64,000 nt of DNA from Algiphilus sp022763315 (lineage in GTDB: Bacteria; Pseudomonadota; Gammaproteobacteria; Nevskiales; Nevskiaceae). The notes beneath the pieces are model-generated. The model did no database searches, was not told where the DNA came from, and was given only the letters and a program-made list of their open reading frames with translations. The position numbers and the translations under genes are program-made. The stretch is taken from the NCBI RefSeq assembly GCF_965249985.1, contig NZ_OZ252280.1. One strand, written 5' to 3'. Positions 1 through 8,463 of the stretch are shown here, piece after piece. Numbering within the stretch: the first letter of the stretch is position 1; each line of letters begins with the position of its first letter.

Positions 1-689
1 AGCACATGGTCGATACCGTGCTGTATTTCGAGCACGACGTGGGCAGCCGCTATCGCGTGGTGCGGGCGGTCAAGAACCGCTTTGGCGCGGTCAATGAGCT
101 CGGCGTGTTCTCAATGGAAGCAGCCGGGCTTCGTGAAGTCGCCAATCCGTCGGCGATCTTTCTCTCCGGTCACAGTGCACCGGTCCCCGGCAGCGCTGTG
201 ACGGTGACGCGACAGGGTAGCCGGCCCTTGCTGGTGGAAGTGCAGGCGCTGGTGGATCGTGCGCAGAGTGGCAACCCACGGCGCGTCACGCAGGGGACCG
301 ACGGCAGTCGGCTGGCCATGCTCATCGCCGTGCTCAACCGTCACGGTGGTGTATCGCTGGCCGACCAGGATGTCTTCGCCAACGTGGTCGGCGGCATGCG
401 TATTCAGGAGACCGCCGCGGATCTACCGCTGCTGCTGGCCGCCGTGTCCTCACTGCGTGGACGCCCGCTGCCGGCGCGGACGGTTATCTTTGGCGAGGTC
501 GGACTTGCGGGCGAAATCCGGCCCGTGCAACAGGGTGAGGAACGCCTGCGCGAGGCATCAAAGCAAGGCTTTCAGCGCGCCATCGTGCCGGCCGCCAATC
601 GGCCGCGCCGGGGCGTCAAGCTGGGCATGCACATCGATGCCGTCGAGCGTCTGGAGCAGGCCGTGGCCACCGCGCGCGACGCCGAGTAG
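1..689 (+). CDS. radA: DNA repair protein RadA/Sms, C-terminal part (cut by window start)
   Basis: This is the 3' end of a gene whose start lies before the window; the frame is open from base 3 to a stop at 687-689. RadA is a RecA-like ATPase that drives branch migration during recombinational repair. The visible part begins at the conserved V-D-T-V-L-Y-F-E segment. It carries the RadA hallmark K-N-R-F-G-A-V-N-E and then the Lon protease-like C-terminal domain, including the GEVGLAGEIRPV and GFQRAIVPAAN stretches. The zinc finger and Walker A would lie upstream and cannot be seen. It converges with the CorC-type gene, with only 6 bp between the stops. Confidence 0.95.
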   Translation, partial: HMVDTVLYFEHDVGSRYRVVRAVKNRFGAVNELGVFSMEAAGLREVANPSAIFLSGHSAPVPGSAVTVTRQGSRPLLVEVQALVDRAQSGNPRRVTQGTDGSRLAMLIAVLNRHGGVSLADQDVFANVVGGMRIQETAADLPLLLAAVSSLRGRPLPARTVIFGEVGLAGEIRPVQQGEERLREASKQGFQRAIVPAANRPRRGVKLGMHIDAVERLEQAVATARDAE

Positions 690-695
690 GCCTTC

Positions 696-1961
696 TCAGG
701 CGGCAGCCGGGCGTACCCGCGCGGTGCGAACGGCATTGCCCCGGGTCTCCGTGATCTCGACGTCGTAGGTGTTGAGCACGAGGCGATCCCCCGGCTTCGG
801 GATGGTTTCCATGGACTCCAAAATGAGGCCGTTGACCGTGCGCGGGCCCGCCGTCGGCAACTTCCACCCCAGCGAGCGGTTCAGGCTCCGAACGCTGACG
901 GAACCGTGGATCAGGTAGCTGCCATCGGTATCCCGGTAGACGTTTCGGATGCGGGTAGCCGGATCGGAAGTGAACTCGCCGACGATCTCTTCCAGGATAT
1001 CGGCCAGGGTGACAAGGCCCTGGATATCCCCGTATTCGTCCACCACGAAGCCAATGCGTCGCTTCTGGTTCTGGAAGTTCAGCAACTGCTGGTTCAGCGG
1101 CGTGCCTTCCAGTACGAAATAGGGCTCGACAGCGGTGCGCGCCAGATCCTCGCCGCGCAGGGGGCCTTCTTGGGCGGAGGCCAGCTTGAGCACGTTGCGC
1201 ACATGAATGACGCCCACCAGTTCGTCGATAGAGCCGCGATATAGCGGGAGACGCGTGTGTTCTGAGCCCGTGAGCTGCTGATTGATCTCGGCATCACCCT
1301 GGTCCAGATCGACGCCGACGATCTCGTTGCGCGGGATCATGATGTCCTCAACCGTGGATTTCTGCAGGTCAAGGATGGACAGCAACATGGTCTGGTGACG
1401 ATGCGGAATCATGGCGCCTGCCTCGGCGACCACGGAACGTAGCTCTTCCGATGACAGATTGTGCTCCGCGGCGTCCTCCGGGCTGACGCCGAGCAGACGT
1501 AGCAGGCCGTTGCCGATCAGATTCACCAGCCATACCAGCGGCCAGAGCAGGCGCATCAACACCCAATAGACGTAGGAGGCGGGAAGGGCGACGCGCTCCG
1601 GATAGAGGGCGGCCAAGGTCTTGGGTGCGACTTCGCCGAAGAGCAGGATGACGAGCGTGAGTACGCCAGAGGCGATGGCGATGCCGGCCTCGCCGAACAG
1701 TCGCAGCCCGATCACGGTGGCGGTGGACGCCGCCAGGATGTTGACCAGGTTGTTGCCGAGGAGGATCAGTCCGATCAGGCGATCCGGTCGCTGCAACAGG
1801 CCATGGGCAAGCCGGGAACCGCGATCACCCTGCTGCGCGCGGTGCGCGAGGCGATACCGGTTGATGGTCATCAGGCCCGTTTCGGAGCCGGAGAAGAAGC
1901 CGGATAACACGATCAGCACTGCCAGAAACGAGAACAGTGCCGATAAGGGAATGTCGTCCAA
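696..1961 (-). CDS. CNNM/CorC (HlyC/CorC) family membrane protein
   Basis: A 421-aa inner-membrane protein of the CorC/YfjD/CNNM type, implicated in Mg2+/Co2+ efflux or tolerance. Residues 1-180 are the DUF21 transmembrane domain, with several hydrophobic helices and an early F-F-S-G-S-E-T motif. Residues about 200-320 hold a CBS pair (IMIPRNEIVGVD and LVTLADILEEIVGEF), and residues about 335-415 form the CorC_HlyC C-terminal domain. Length and domain order fit the family. It lies 84 bp downstream of the CcsA-family gene on the same strand, so the two may be co-transcribed. The transported ion cannot be assigned from sequence. Confidence 0.9.
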   Translation of the reverse strand: MDDIPLSALFSFLAVLIVLSGFFSGSETGLMTINRYRLAHRAQQGDRGSRLAHGLLQRPDRLIGLILLGNNLVNILAASTATVIGLRLFGEAGIAIASGVLTLVILLFGEVAPKTLAALYPERVALPASYVYWVLMRLLWPLVWLVNLIGNGLLRLLGVSPEDAAEHNLSSEELRSVVAEAGAMIPHRHQTMLLSILDLQKSTVEDIMIPRNEIVGVDLDQGDAEINQQLTGSEHTRLPLYRGSIDELVGVIHVRNVLKLASAQEGPLRGEDLARTAVEPYFVLEGTPLNQQLLNFQNQKRRIGFVVDEYGDIQGLVTLADILEEIVGEFTSDPATRIRNVYRDTDGSYLIHGSVSVRSLNRSLGWKLPTAGPRTVNGLILESMETIPKPGDRLVLNTYDVEITETRGNAVRTARVRPAAA

Positions 1962-2045
1962 GGGTGAAGAGATCGCCAGTCGGGTCGGCTATTGTAGCGA
2001 GAGCGGGCCGTGCGACGTCTACCCGGGCCGTGGGCGGTGCAACAG

Positions 2046-2828
2046 TCAGCCCCAGCGCTGGCCGAGCAGTTCCTCGAGCACAAACTTGCTGCCGAAGTAG
2101 GCGAGCAGTAGCACGGCGTATCCGGCCCAGGTCCAGCGCAGCGCGGTGCGGCCTCGCCAGCCGTAGCGCCAATGGCCCCACAGCAGCATCAGAAAGACTG
2201 CCCAGGAGGTTACTGAGAGCAGCGTTTTGTGAACCAGGTGCTGGTCGAAGAGGTCATCGACGAAGACGATGCCGGTGAGCAGCGCCGCACTCAGCACGCC
2301 CCATGCCAGCCATAGAGCGCCGAACAGGGCGCTCTCCATGCTTTGCAACGGGGGCAGGCCGCGCAACAATGCCGGCGGATCGTGCGCGCCGTGCAAGGCC
2401 CGGTTCTGCAGCGCCACCAGGAGGGATTGCATGGCGGCAAGGGTGAAGAGGCCGGCCGCGAACACCGACAGCCCGACATGGAGTTTCAGCGCGTTGTCGC
2501 GAATACCCTCTCCCGCCTGCATCCCCTCCGGCCAGGCGGCGCCGATGGCGGCGAGCCCGGCCAGCGGAAAGACCATGCACGTCAGTGCGGTAATCGGCAG
2601 CTGGCGCCAGGCGAGCAGGCTGAGTACGGCTGCCTGCCAGAAGACCAGTGAGAGCGCGTCGACCACGCCGATGGTGAGGACGCCATCGGCGAACAGATCC
2701 CCGACCAGCGCGACGGCGTGGAGCAGCACGGCGACCGCGCCCGCCGCCATGAGGATGCGCTGGCGCCCACGCATGGCGCCCACGAGGGCGATGCAGTAGG
2801 CAAACAGACTCAGGCTGGCGGGGATCAT
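2046..2828 (-). CDS. CcsA/YpjD-family inner membrane protein (cytochrome c assembly-like)
   Basis: A 260-aa protein with about eight hydrophobic helices, matching the HemX/CcsA-like YpjD family found next to ffh in many gammaproteobacteria. I chose the ATG at 2828 (M-I-P-A-S-L-S). The open frame extends further upstream, but that stretch is hydrophilic, lacks family character and would overlap the divergent MBL hydrolase. The family is related to haem-handling cytochrome c maturation proteins; its exact role is unproven. The neighbourhood (corC-type gene, ypjD, ffh, rpsP operon) is the classical one. Confidence 0.85.
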   Translation of the reverse strand: MIPASLSLFAYCIALVGAMRGRQRILMAAGAVAVLLHAVALVGDLFADGVLTIGVVDALSLVFWQAAVLSLLAWRQLPITALTCMVFPLAGLAAIGAAWPEGMQAGEGIRDNALKLHVGLSVFAAGLFTLAAMQSLLVALQNRALHGAHDPPALLRGLPPLQSMESALFGALWLAWGVLSAALLTGIVFVDDLFDQHLVHKTLLSVTSWAVFLMLLWGHWRYGWRGRTALRWTWAGYAVLLLAYFGSKFVLEELLGQRWG

Positions 2829-2925
2829 GGTGGTGAGTCGCGTACACTTGGAACTTGGATGGTAACCAGTCGCGCGCCGCTTTGGCGGTGACAGCGCCGA
2901 TGCCCTGCGGGAGGCTGGGGTATCT

Positions 2926-3690
2926 ATGCAATTTCGGGTCCTGGGGTGCAGTGGGGGACTTGGCACGGGAGGTCATACCACGACCTTCGCGCTTGGTCGC
3001 CGCGTCCTGATCGACGCCGGTACCGGCGTCGGCCGCTTGTCTCTGGACGACATGCAGGCGTTGGAGCATGTTTTCCTTACCCACGCGCACCTCGACCACA
3101 TTGCCGGCTTGGCCTTTCTGGCCGACACTCGTTTTGCGCACGGCGCCACCGGGTTGCGCGTCCACGCCCGCGCTTCCGTGCTGGGGGCGCTGCGCGCGCA
3201 CATCTTCAATTGGCAGATCTGGCCCGATTTCGCCTCCCTCGGATGCGAGCACAAGGCCACCATCGAAACCCGCCGCGTACACATGGGCAGGCCCGTGGTC
3301 ATCGATGACGCCGTGCTGACGCCACTGCCCGCGCGGCACACGGTGCCGGCCTGCGGATATGCCGTCGAATGCGCCGGTGGCACGCTGGTGTATTCCGGCG
3401 ATACCACCGCATGCGGCCCGTTCTGGCGCGCGTTGAATAAGCTGGAGCGGCTCGACCATCTCATCATCGAAGTCGCCTACTCCGACGAGCAGGAGCGTCT
3501 GGGGAAGGTCGCGAGGCACTACACGCCCGCGGTGCTGGGCCAGGAGCTGCGCAAGCTGCGTCACCGCCCGGTGATCCATATCACGCACCACAAGCCAGGG
3601 CGGGGCGCGTTGATTGAAGCGCAGTGTGCTGAGGCCTTGGCTGGCTGGGATTTCCGGCATCTGCGCCTCGACGACGTGATCGATCTCTAA
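2926..3690 (+). CDS. MBL-fold metallohydrolase, class II cyclic-nucleotide phosphodiesterase-like
   Basis: A 254-aa metallo-beta-lactamase-fold hydrolase. The metal-binding motif T-H-A-H-L-D-H-I-A-G sits at about residues 51-60. A further YSGDT motif follows at about 165, then E-V-A-Y-S, and a C-terminal H-I-T-H-H-K. The HxHLDHxxG signature and the short N-terminal L-G-C-S-G-G strand match class II 3',5'-cAMP phosphodiesterases and RNase Z-like hydrolases. The substrate cannot be fixed from sequence; a cyclic nucleotide is the family-based guess. It is divergent from the ypjD-like gene, with 97 bp between starts, and precedes ffh by 80 bp. Confidence 0.8.
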   Translation: MQFRVLGCSGGLGTGGHTTTFALGRRVLIDAGTGVGRLSLDDMQALEHVFLTHAHLDHIAGLAFLADTRFAHGATGLRVHARASVLGALRAHIFNWQIWPDFASLGCEHKATIETRRVHMGRPVVIDDAVLTPLPARHTVPACGYAVECAGGTLVYSGDTTACGPFWRALNKLERLDHLIIEVAYSDEQERLGKVARHYTPAVLGQELRKLRHRPVIHITHHKPGRGALIEAQCAEALAGWDFRHLRLDDVIDL

Positions 3691-3770
3691 GCGGTCCCGC
3701 GGGCGGTGGATGTGCGAATTGGCGTAGTCTAGCGGCCCTCCCGCTTGTTCCATTTCACCCGACGGTCAAG

Positions 3771-5231
3771 ATGTTTCAGAGCCTTAGCGAACGCCTCTCC
3801 ACTGCCCTGCAATCCCTGAGCGGCGCCGGTCGCCTGAGCGAGGACGACGTCGCCAAAGCGGCACGCGAACTGCGCATGGCGTTGCTCGAAGCCGACGTAG
3901 CGCTGCCGGTGGTGCGCGGGTTCATCGAGCGTGTGCGCGAACGCGCTGTCGGCGCCGAGATCAACAAGAGCCTGACGCCGGGTCAGCAGTTCCTGCGCAT
4001 CGTCCAGGACGAACTGACCGTGACCCTGGGCAAGGAGCACGCGCCGCTCAATTTGCGCGCGCAGCCGCCGGTCGTCATCCTGATGGCGGGCCTGCAGGGC
4101 TCAGGCAAGACCACCACCACCGGCAAGCTGGCGCGTTACCTGCGCGAGCAGCAAAAGAAGACGGTAGCGGTGGTGTCCTGCGACGTGTACCGCCCGGCGG
4201 CCATCCAGCAGCTGCGCATCGTCGCCGAGCAAGCCGACGTCCACTTTCTGCCGAGCGAAGCCGGCGAGTCGCCGGCGGTGATTGCCAAGCGCGCCTTTGA
4301 TCAGGCCGTGCGCGAGGTTTACGACGTCCTCATCGTGGACAGCGCCGGCCGTACCGGTATCGATGAAGCGATGATGCAGGAGATCAGCGATCTGCACGGC
4401 GTATTGAAGCCGGCGGAAACGCTGTTCGTGGTGGACAGCATGACGGGGCAGGATGCCGCCAACACCGCGCGCGCCTTCTCCGAACGGCTGCCGCTTACCG
4501 GTGTGGTGCTGACCAAGGTGGACGGCGATGCGCGCGGCGGCGCCGCTTTGTCGGTGCGCGAGGTGACCGGCGCACCCATCAAGTTCATGGGCGCCGGCGA
4601 AAAAATCGACAAGCTGGAAGCCTTCCATCCCGATCGCGTCGCTGCGCGCATCCTCGGTCAGGGCGACATGCTCTCGCTGATTGAGGAGACGGTGGAGCGG
4701 GTCGATCGCGAGAAGGCGGAGAAGCTGGCGGGAAAACTGCGCTCGAAGGGAGGCTTTGATCTCGGCGACTTCCGCGAACAGATGCAGCAGATGCAGCAGA
4801 TGGGTGGCATCGCAAGCCTGCTGGAGAAAATGCCGGGCGGCGCCCAAATGCAGCAGAAGCTTGCTCAGCAGAATCCGGAAAAGGAAATCAACCGCTCCAT
4901 TGCCATCATCAACTCGATGACCGCGCGGGAGCGTCGACATCCGGCCTTGATCAAGGCATCGCACCGTCGCCGCATCGCCACCGGCAGCGGAACCCAGGTG
5001 CAGGACGTCAATCGCCTGCTGCGTCAGTTTGAGCAGTCACGCGACATGATGAAGAAGGCCAGCGGTGGTGGGTTGGCGCGCATGATGCGCGGCCTCACCG
5101 GTGGCGGTGGGGGCATGCCGGGCGCGCTACCCGATCTTGGCGCCATGGGCGGCGGGTTCGGAGGGCAGCCGGGTGGCGGTGGCTCCACCAAGAACAAGAG
5201 CCGGAAGAACAAGCGGAAGAAGCGTCGGTGA
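3771..5231 (+). CDS. ffh: Signal recognition particle protein Ffh (SRP54 GTPase)
   Basis: A 486-aa SRP GTPase that binds 4.5S RNA and signal peptides and docks with FtsY. It has the N-terminal helical bundle (1-85), then the G domain with P-loop GLQGSGKTTTTGKL (~107), D-S-A-G-R-T-G (~190) and TKVDGDARGG (~246). The methionine-rich M domain runs from about 300 to 440 and includes repeated QQM and the RNA-binding GSGTQVQDVN segment. The tail after 440 is glycine-rich and ends in a basic KNKSRKNKRKK stretch, making the protein about 30 residues longer than the E. coli form. Its RNA partner gene is at 28.5 kb in this window. Confidence 0.97.
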   Translation: MFQSLSERLSTALQSLSGAGRLSEDDVAKAARELRMALLEADVALPVVRGFIERVRERAVGAEINKSLTPGQQFLRIVQDELTVTLGKEHAPLNLRAQPPVVILMAGLQGSGKTTTTGKLARYLREQQKKTVAVVSCDVYRPAAIQQLRIVAEQADVHFLPSEAGESPAVIAKRAFDQAVREVYDVLIVDSAGRTGIDEAMMQEISDLHGVLKPAETLFVVDSMTGQDAANTARAFSERLPLTGVVLTKVDGDARGGAALSVREVTGAPIKFMGAGEKIDKLEAFHPDRVAARILGQGDMLSLIEETVERVDREKAEKLAGKLRSKGGFDLGDFREQMQQMQQMGGIASLLEKMPGGAQMQQKLAQQNPEKEINRSIAIINSMTARERRHPALIKASHRRRIATGSGTQVQDVNRLLRQFEQSRDMMKKASGGGLARMMRGLTGGGGGMPGALPDLGAMGGGFGGQPGGGGSTKNKSRKNKRKKRR

Positions 5232-5329
5232 CGCGGGCGTCAGTCTTCAGGCTGGCAAAAAATAAAAGGAGAAACAGCAGCTTGTCTCTTGCATGCCGAC
5301 AAGCGCTCACTTCGTGTACGTTCGGGGGG

Positions 5330-5357
5330 TTTAACTTTCGCTGGATAAAGCTACAAT
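5330..5357 (+). promoter_or_regulatory. Possible sigma70-type promoter for rpsP operon
   Basis: TACAAT at 5352-5357 is a fair -10 box. TTTAAC at 5330-5335 is a weak -35 candidate at 16-bp spacing. It lies about 40 bp upstream of rpsP, in an AT-richer patch of the 167-bp gap after ffh. I assigned it by eye only. Confidence 0.4.
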
Positions 5358-5398
5358 AGCCGACTTAGTAGCAGCCCCAATCGGACAGAAGTTACTTA

Positions 5399-5668
5399 AT
5401 GGTCAAAATTCGCCTTTCCCGCACCGGCTCGAAGAAGCGTCCTTTCTATCATATTGTCGCGACCGACAGCCGCAGTCGGCGTGATGGTCGTTTCATTGAA
5501 CGGCTCGGGTATTTCAATCCGTGTGCGCGAGGCGCCGAGCAGGAACTCGTTCTCGACCACGAAAAACTCGATGCATGGCGGAATAAAGGCGCGCAGGTTT
5601 CCGAGCGCGTGACTTCGCTGGCGCGCAAAGCGACTGCCGCTGCGCCAGCGGAGAGCGCTGCCGCCTGA
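5399..5668 (+). CDS. rpsP: 30S ribosomal protein S16
   Basis: An 89-aa small-subunit protein, starting MVKIRLSRTGSKKRPFYHIV, which is the typical S16 N-terminus. The RDGRFIERLGYFNP core follows at about 28-41, and the C-terminus is short and alanine-rich. It is the first gene of the conserved rpsP-rimM-trmD-rplS operon, with rimM starting 26 bp after its stop. Translation starts at the ATG at 5399. Confidence 0.97.
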   Translation: MVKIRLSRTGSKKRPFYHIVATDSRSRRDGRFIERLGYFNPCARGAEQELVLDHEKLDAWRNKGAQVSERVTSLARKATAAAPAESAAA

Positions 5669-5693
5669 GCGCCCCGCGCAAGCGGAGCAAACA

Positions 5694-6215
5694 TTGGACG
5701 GTTTCAGTAAGCCTTTTACAGAACGCTGGGTGACGCTCGGCCGCATCACGGGCGTGCATGGCGTCCGTGGGTGGGTGCGCGTGCAATCCTTCACGCGCCC
5801 TACGGAAAACATCTTCAGCTATGGCCCTTGGTTGATCCGCGGGGTTGAACTGCCGCGCCTCGATTATCGCGCCAGCGGACGCGGTTTCGTGGTCCAGCTG
5901 AAGGGGATCGAGGATCGCGAAATCGCCGAAGAACTGGTCGGCGAGGAGATCCAGATTGAGCGCAGCTCGCTCCCGGAACCGGAAGACGGCGAGTATTACT
6001 GGGCCGACCTGCTGGGAATGCAGGTCGTGACCATCAACGAGACGGTGCTTGGCCACATCGACCGATTGCTCGAAACGGGCGCGCAGGACGTGATGGTCGT
6101 CAAGGCTGGATCGCGCGAGCGCATGCTGCCCTTTGTCCAGGGCCCCATCGTCAAGAAGGTCGATATTCCGGCGCGCCGCATCGAGGTCGACTGGGAACTC
6201 GAAGAAGAAGAGTAG
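5694..6215 (+). CDS. rimM: 16S rRNA processing protein RimM
   Basis: A 173-aa 30S maturation factor that binds S19 and assists late assembly of the 30S head. The N-terminal RimM barrel shows VTLGRITGVHGVRGWVRV at about 11-28. The PRC-barrel C-terminal half contains the Y-Y-W-A-D-L-L-G-M segment (~100) and ends in acidic E-E-E-E residues. The start is TTG at 5694; no in-frame ATG or GTG precedes the conserved region after the rpsP stop. It is second in the rpsP-rimM-trmD-rplS operon. Confidence 0.96.
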   Translation: MDGFSKPFTERWVTLGRITGVHGVRGWVRVQSFTRPTENIFSYGPWLIRGVELPRLDYRASGRGFVVQLKGIEDREIAEELVGEEIQIERSSLPEPEDGEYYWADLLGMQVVTINETVLGHIDRLLETGAQDVMVVKAGSRERMLPFVQGPIVKKVDIPARRIEVDWELEEEE

Positions 6216-6220
6216 CCGGC

Positions 6221-6973
6221 GTGCAGGTCGAGGTCATCACCCTGTTCCCCGATATGGTGGAGCAGGGCTTGAGCGCTGGCGTGCCGCGCATCGCGCGCGA
6301 AAAGCGTGCACTGCAACTGTCCGTGCGCAACCCCAGGGATTACGCGGACAATCCGCACCGCGCAGTGGATGACCGGCCGTTCGGCGGCGGCCCCGGAATG
6401 GTGATGCAGGCCCCGCCTGTAGTGGCGTCCATCGAGGCCGCGCGCGCGGCGCTTCCGCAGGCGCGCGTCATCGCGATGAGTCCGCAGGGAACGCCGCTCA
6501 CACAGGCCTGGCTGCAGCATCTGGCGGATGTGCCCGAATTGATTCTGCTGTGTGGGCGTTATGAGGGGTGGGACGAGCGCATCATGCCGTACATTGATGT
6601 GGAAATCAGTCTCGGCGACTTCGTGCTTTCAGGCGGAGAACTGGCCGCGATGGCTCTCATCGACGGTGTCGCGCGCCTGTTGCCGGATGTTTTGGGCCAC
6701 AAAGATTCGGCAAAAGAGGATTCTTTTGTTGAAGATTTGCTCGATTGCCCGCACTATACGCGCCCCGCGTCATGGCGCGGCGTGTCGGTGCCGGAGCTGC
6801 TCTTGTCCGGTGACCATGCGCGCATCCGACAGTGGCGCTTGCAGCAGGCATTGGGTGCAACGTGGTTGAAGCGACCCGACCTCTTGGGACGGCTCACGTT
6901 GTGTGATGAATGGGAAGCGTTGCTCGCCGACTTTATCGAGCAGCAACAATCAGTCAGGAAAGTACAAGCATGA
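6221..6973 (+). CDS. trmD: tRNA (guanine-37-N1)-methyltransferase TrmD
   Basis: A 250-aa SPOUT methyltransferase that makes m1G37 in tRNAs reading CNN codons and prevents +1 frameshifting. It shows the N-terminal V-I-T-L-F-P-D-M, the LLCGRYEGWDERI knot segment (~110) and the GDFVLSGGELAAM loop (~131) that form the trefoil-knot SAM site. The start is GTG at 6221, five bases after the rimM stop. The stop overlaps the rplS start (ATGA), indicating translational coupling. Confidence 0.97.
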   Translation: MQVEVITLFPDMVEQGLSAGVPRIAREKRALQLSVRNPRDYADNPHRAVDDRPFGGGPGMVMQAPPVVASIEAARAALPQARVIAMSPQGTPLTQAWLQHLADVPELILLCGRYEGWDERIMPYIDVEISLGDFVLSGGELAAMALIDGVARLLPDVLGHKDSAKEDSFVEDLLDCPHYTRPASWRGVSVPELLLSGDHARIRQWRLQQALGATWLKRPDLLGRLTLCDEWEALLADFIEQQQSVRKVQA

Positions 6974-7323
6974 GCAATATCATCCAACAGCTTGAAGCCG
7001 AGCAGATGCAGCGCGACGTGCCGGCCTTCCGTGCCGGTGACACCGTGGAAGTGAAGGTGAAGGTCAAGGAAGGCGATCGCGAACGTCTGCAGGCCTTTGA
7101 AGGCGTCGTCATCGCCAAGCGCAATCGTGGTCTTCACTCGGCATTCACGGTGCGCAAGATTTCGCACGGCGAAGGCGTCGAGCGCGTGTTCCAGACCTAT
7201 AGCCCGCAGCTGGCCGAGATTCTCGTCAAGCGTCGTGGCGACGTGGCGCGTTCGAAGCTGTACTACCTACGCAATCTGCGTGGTAAGGCTGCGCGCATCA
7301 AGGAGCGCCTGACCCACAAGTAG
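6970..7323 (+). CDS. rplS: 50S ribosomal protein L19
   Basis: A 117-aa large-subunit protein at the 30S-50S interface. It starts MSNIIQQLEAEQM and includes FRAGDTVEVKVKVKEGDRER (~17-36) and the basic RSKLYYLRNLRGKAARIKER C-terminal stretch. I chose the ATG at 6970, which overlaps the trmD stop as ATGA, over a longer upstream reading that lies inside trmD. It is the last gene of the operon and is followed by a strong terminator. Confidence 0.97.
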   Translation: MSNIIQQLEAEQMQRDVPAFRAGDTVEVKVKVKEGDRERLQAFEGVVIAKRNRGLHSAFTVRKISHGEGVERVFQTYSPQLAEILVKRRGDVARSKLYYLRNLRGKAARIKERLTHK

Positions 7324-7367
7324 TGGTGGGGCCGCGCGCGCGGCGCGCATCCCATTGACCTGCCAAG

Positions 7368-7401
7368 AACCGCACGATCGCTGATAGCGCGTGCGGTTTT
7401 T
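7368..7401 (+). terminator. Rho-independent terminator after rplS
   Basis: A 9-bp stem AACCGCACG (7368-7376) pairs with CGTGCGGTT (7390-7398), with an inner CGCT/AGCG stem, and is followed by a five-T run (7397-7401). It ends the rpsP-rplS operon. Confidence 0.9.
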
Positions 7402-7486
7402 GTCGTGCATGCGGTGCGAAATGACTGTCCTCTTCCCGCAGATGGCAGTAGGATGACGCCAAAAGGATCGTCCGGGGAGAGCGATC

Positions 7487-7774
7487 GTGAGAAAGATAAT
7501 GCGCCTGAGCGCATGCGTGGCCTTGTCCGCACTGTTCAGCGGCTGTAGTGCTGAACAACGATGCACGTCCGGTGTGGATGAGGTCTACAGCGAGTACCGC
7601 ACCCTGCACAATGCCGAAGACGGCGCGCGCAAGTACGAGCGCGCGATCGTGCAGGCAGGCATGCACGTCAACGAGGCGCAAACCCAGCAGGCGACGCGCA
7701 ACTTTGAAGGCTGTGTGAGGAGTGTGAAAGCCGCCCGTGCATCGCTGGCGGAAGCACGCGCCGCGACCAATTAG
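7487..7774 (+). CDS. Small putative lipoprotein, unknown function
   Basis: A 95-aa protein with a short basic N-terminus, a hydrophobic stretch and a lipobox L-F-S-G-C (Cys20), predicting a signal peptidase II substrate anchored in the envelope. The mature part is a charged, probably alpha-helical segment of about 75 residues with two further cysteines. The start is GTG at 7487 behind a GGGGAGA ribosome-binding sequence; an internal ATG at 7499 is also possible. I do not recognise a named family. It stands alone between the rplS terminator and the convergent GST gene. Confidence 0.65.
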   Translation: MRKIMRLSACVALSALFSGCSAEQRCTSGVDEVYSEYRTLHNAEDGARKYERAIVQAGMHVNEAQTQQATRNFEGCVRSVKAARASLAEARAATN

Positions 7775-7795
7775 GTGAGCAGCGTGGATGGGCGC

Positions 7796-8413
7796 CTAAT
7801 TCGGCCCGTCCGGCGGCTTGGTGGTCTGCATGGCGGCTTGCGTCACGCGTTCGCCAAGCCAGGTGTCCAGACAGGCATGATCCTCGCGCCAGGCAAGCCA
7901 AGGCACGCGGAAGTCGAGATAGGCGAGGGCTACGCTAAGCGTGATATCCGCGGCCATCGAGGCCGTGCCACCTTGAGCACCAATGCGGTTCTCAAAGCGT
8001 GGCAGCACGCGGCGGATGGTGGCGGTCTGGCGATCGATCTGTTCCGGGAAGCGGATGCTCTCCGGCCGTCGGTTCTCCATCACGATCGCCACCGCAGCGT
8101 CAATGATGCCCTCCGCAAGGGTGAGTTCTGCCGCTGCGGCCCAGTCCCCGCGACGGGCCGGCCAGCGCTGCGCCTCCTCGCCGGCTTGATCCAGCAGGTG
8201 GGCCATGATCAGGCTACTGTCGGGCAGTGTCAGGCCGCCGTCGACCAGCACCGGGATCTTGGACAGTGGATTGCGATCAATCAGATTGCGCGGCGAGGTG
8301 AAGGGATCGACGATCTCCTCTTGTATGGCCTGCTCCAGCCCGAGCACTCGGAGCAGGACGCGCACGCGCCGTGCATAAGGGGAGGTCAGGTTGCAATACA
8401 GGATCTGCTCCAT
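7796..8413 (-). CDS. Glutathione S-transferase family protein
   Basis: A 205-aa protein with a thioredoxin-like N-terminal domain (YCNLTSPYARRVRVLL, residues 5-20), the cis-proline segment S-K-I-P-V-L-V (~52) and the glutathione-binding D-S-S-L-I (~66). An all-alpha C-terminal domain follows. The ATG at 8413 has a GGAG eight bases upstream and is preferred over the GTG nine bases earlier. It is probably a soluble GST of the small YfcF/YibF-like bacterial group; the substrate is unknown. It lies downstream of trxB on the same strand, in a redox-themed neighbourhood with trxB and ahpC. Confidence 0.85.
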   Translation of the reverse strand: MEQILYCNLTSPYARRVRVLLRVLGLEQAIQEEIVDPFTSPRNLIDRNPLSKIPVLVDGGLTLPDSSLIMAHLLDQAGEEAQRWPARRGDWAAAAELTLAEGIIDAAVAIVMENRRPESIRFPEQIDRQTATIRRVLPRFENRIGAQGGTASMAADITLSVALAYLDFRVPWLAWREDHACLDTWLGERVTQAAMQTTKPPDGPN

Positions 8414-8463
8414 TGCCCACACTCCGCGAGGGGCGCCGGTCGGAGCGACCGGCGCCTGCGGCC

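Noticed and set aside
2254..3753. 499-codon minus-strand frame across ypjD and the MBL hydrolase
   Set aside because: Its translation shows no domain, and both overlapping genes are recognisable families.
5240..5275. Hairpin after ffh as a terminator
   Set aside because: Two wobble pairs and a run of A instead of T on the plus strand.
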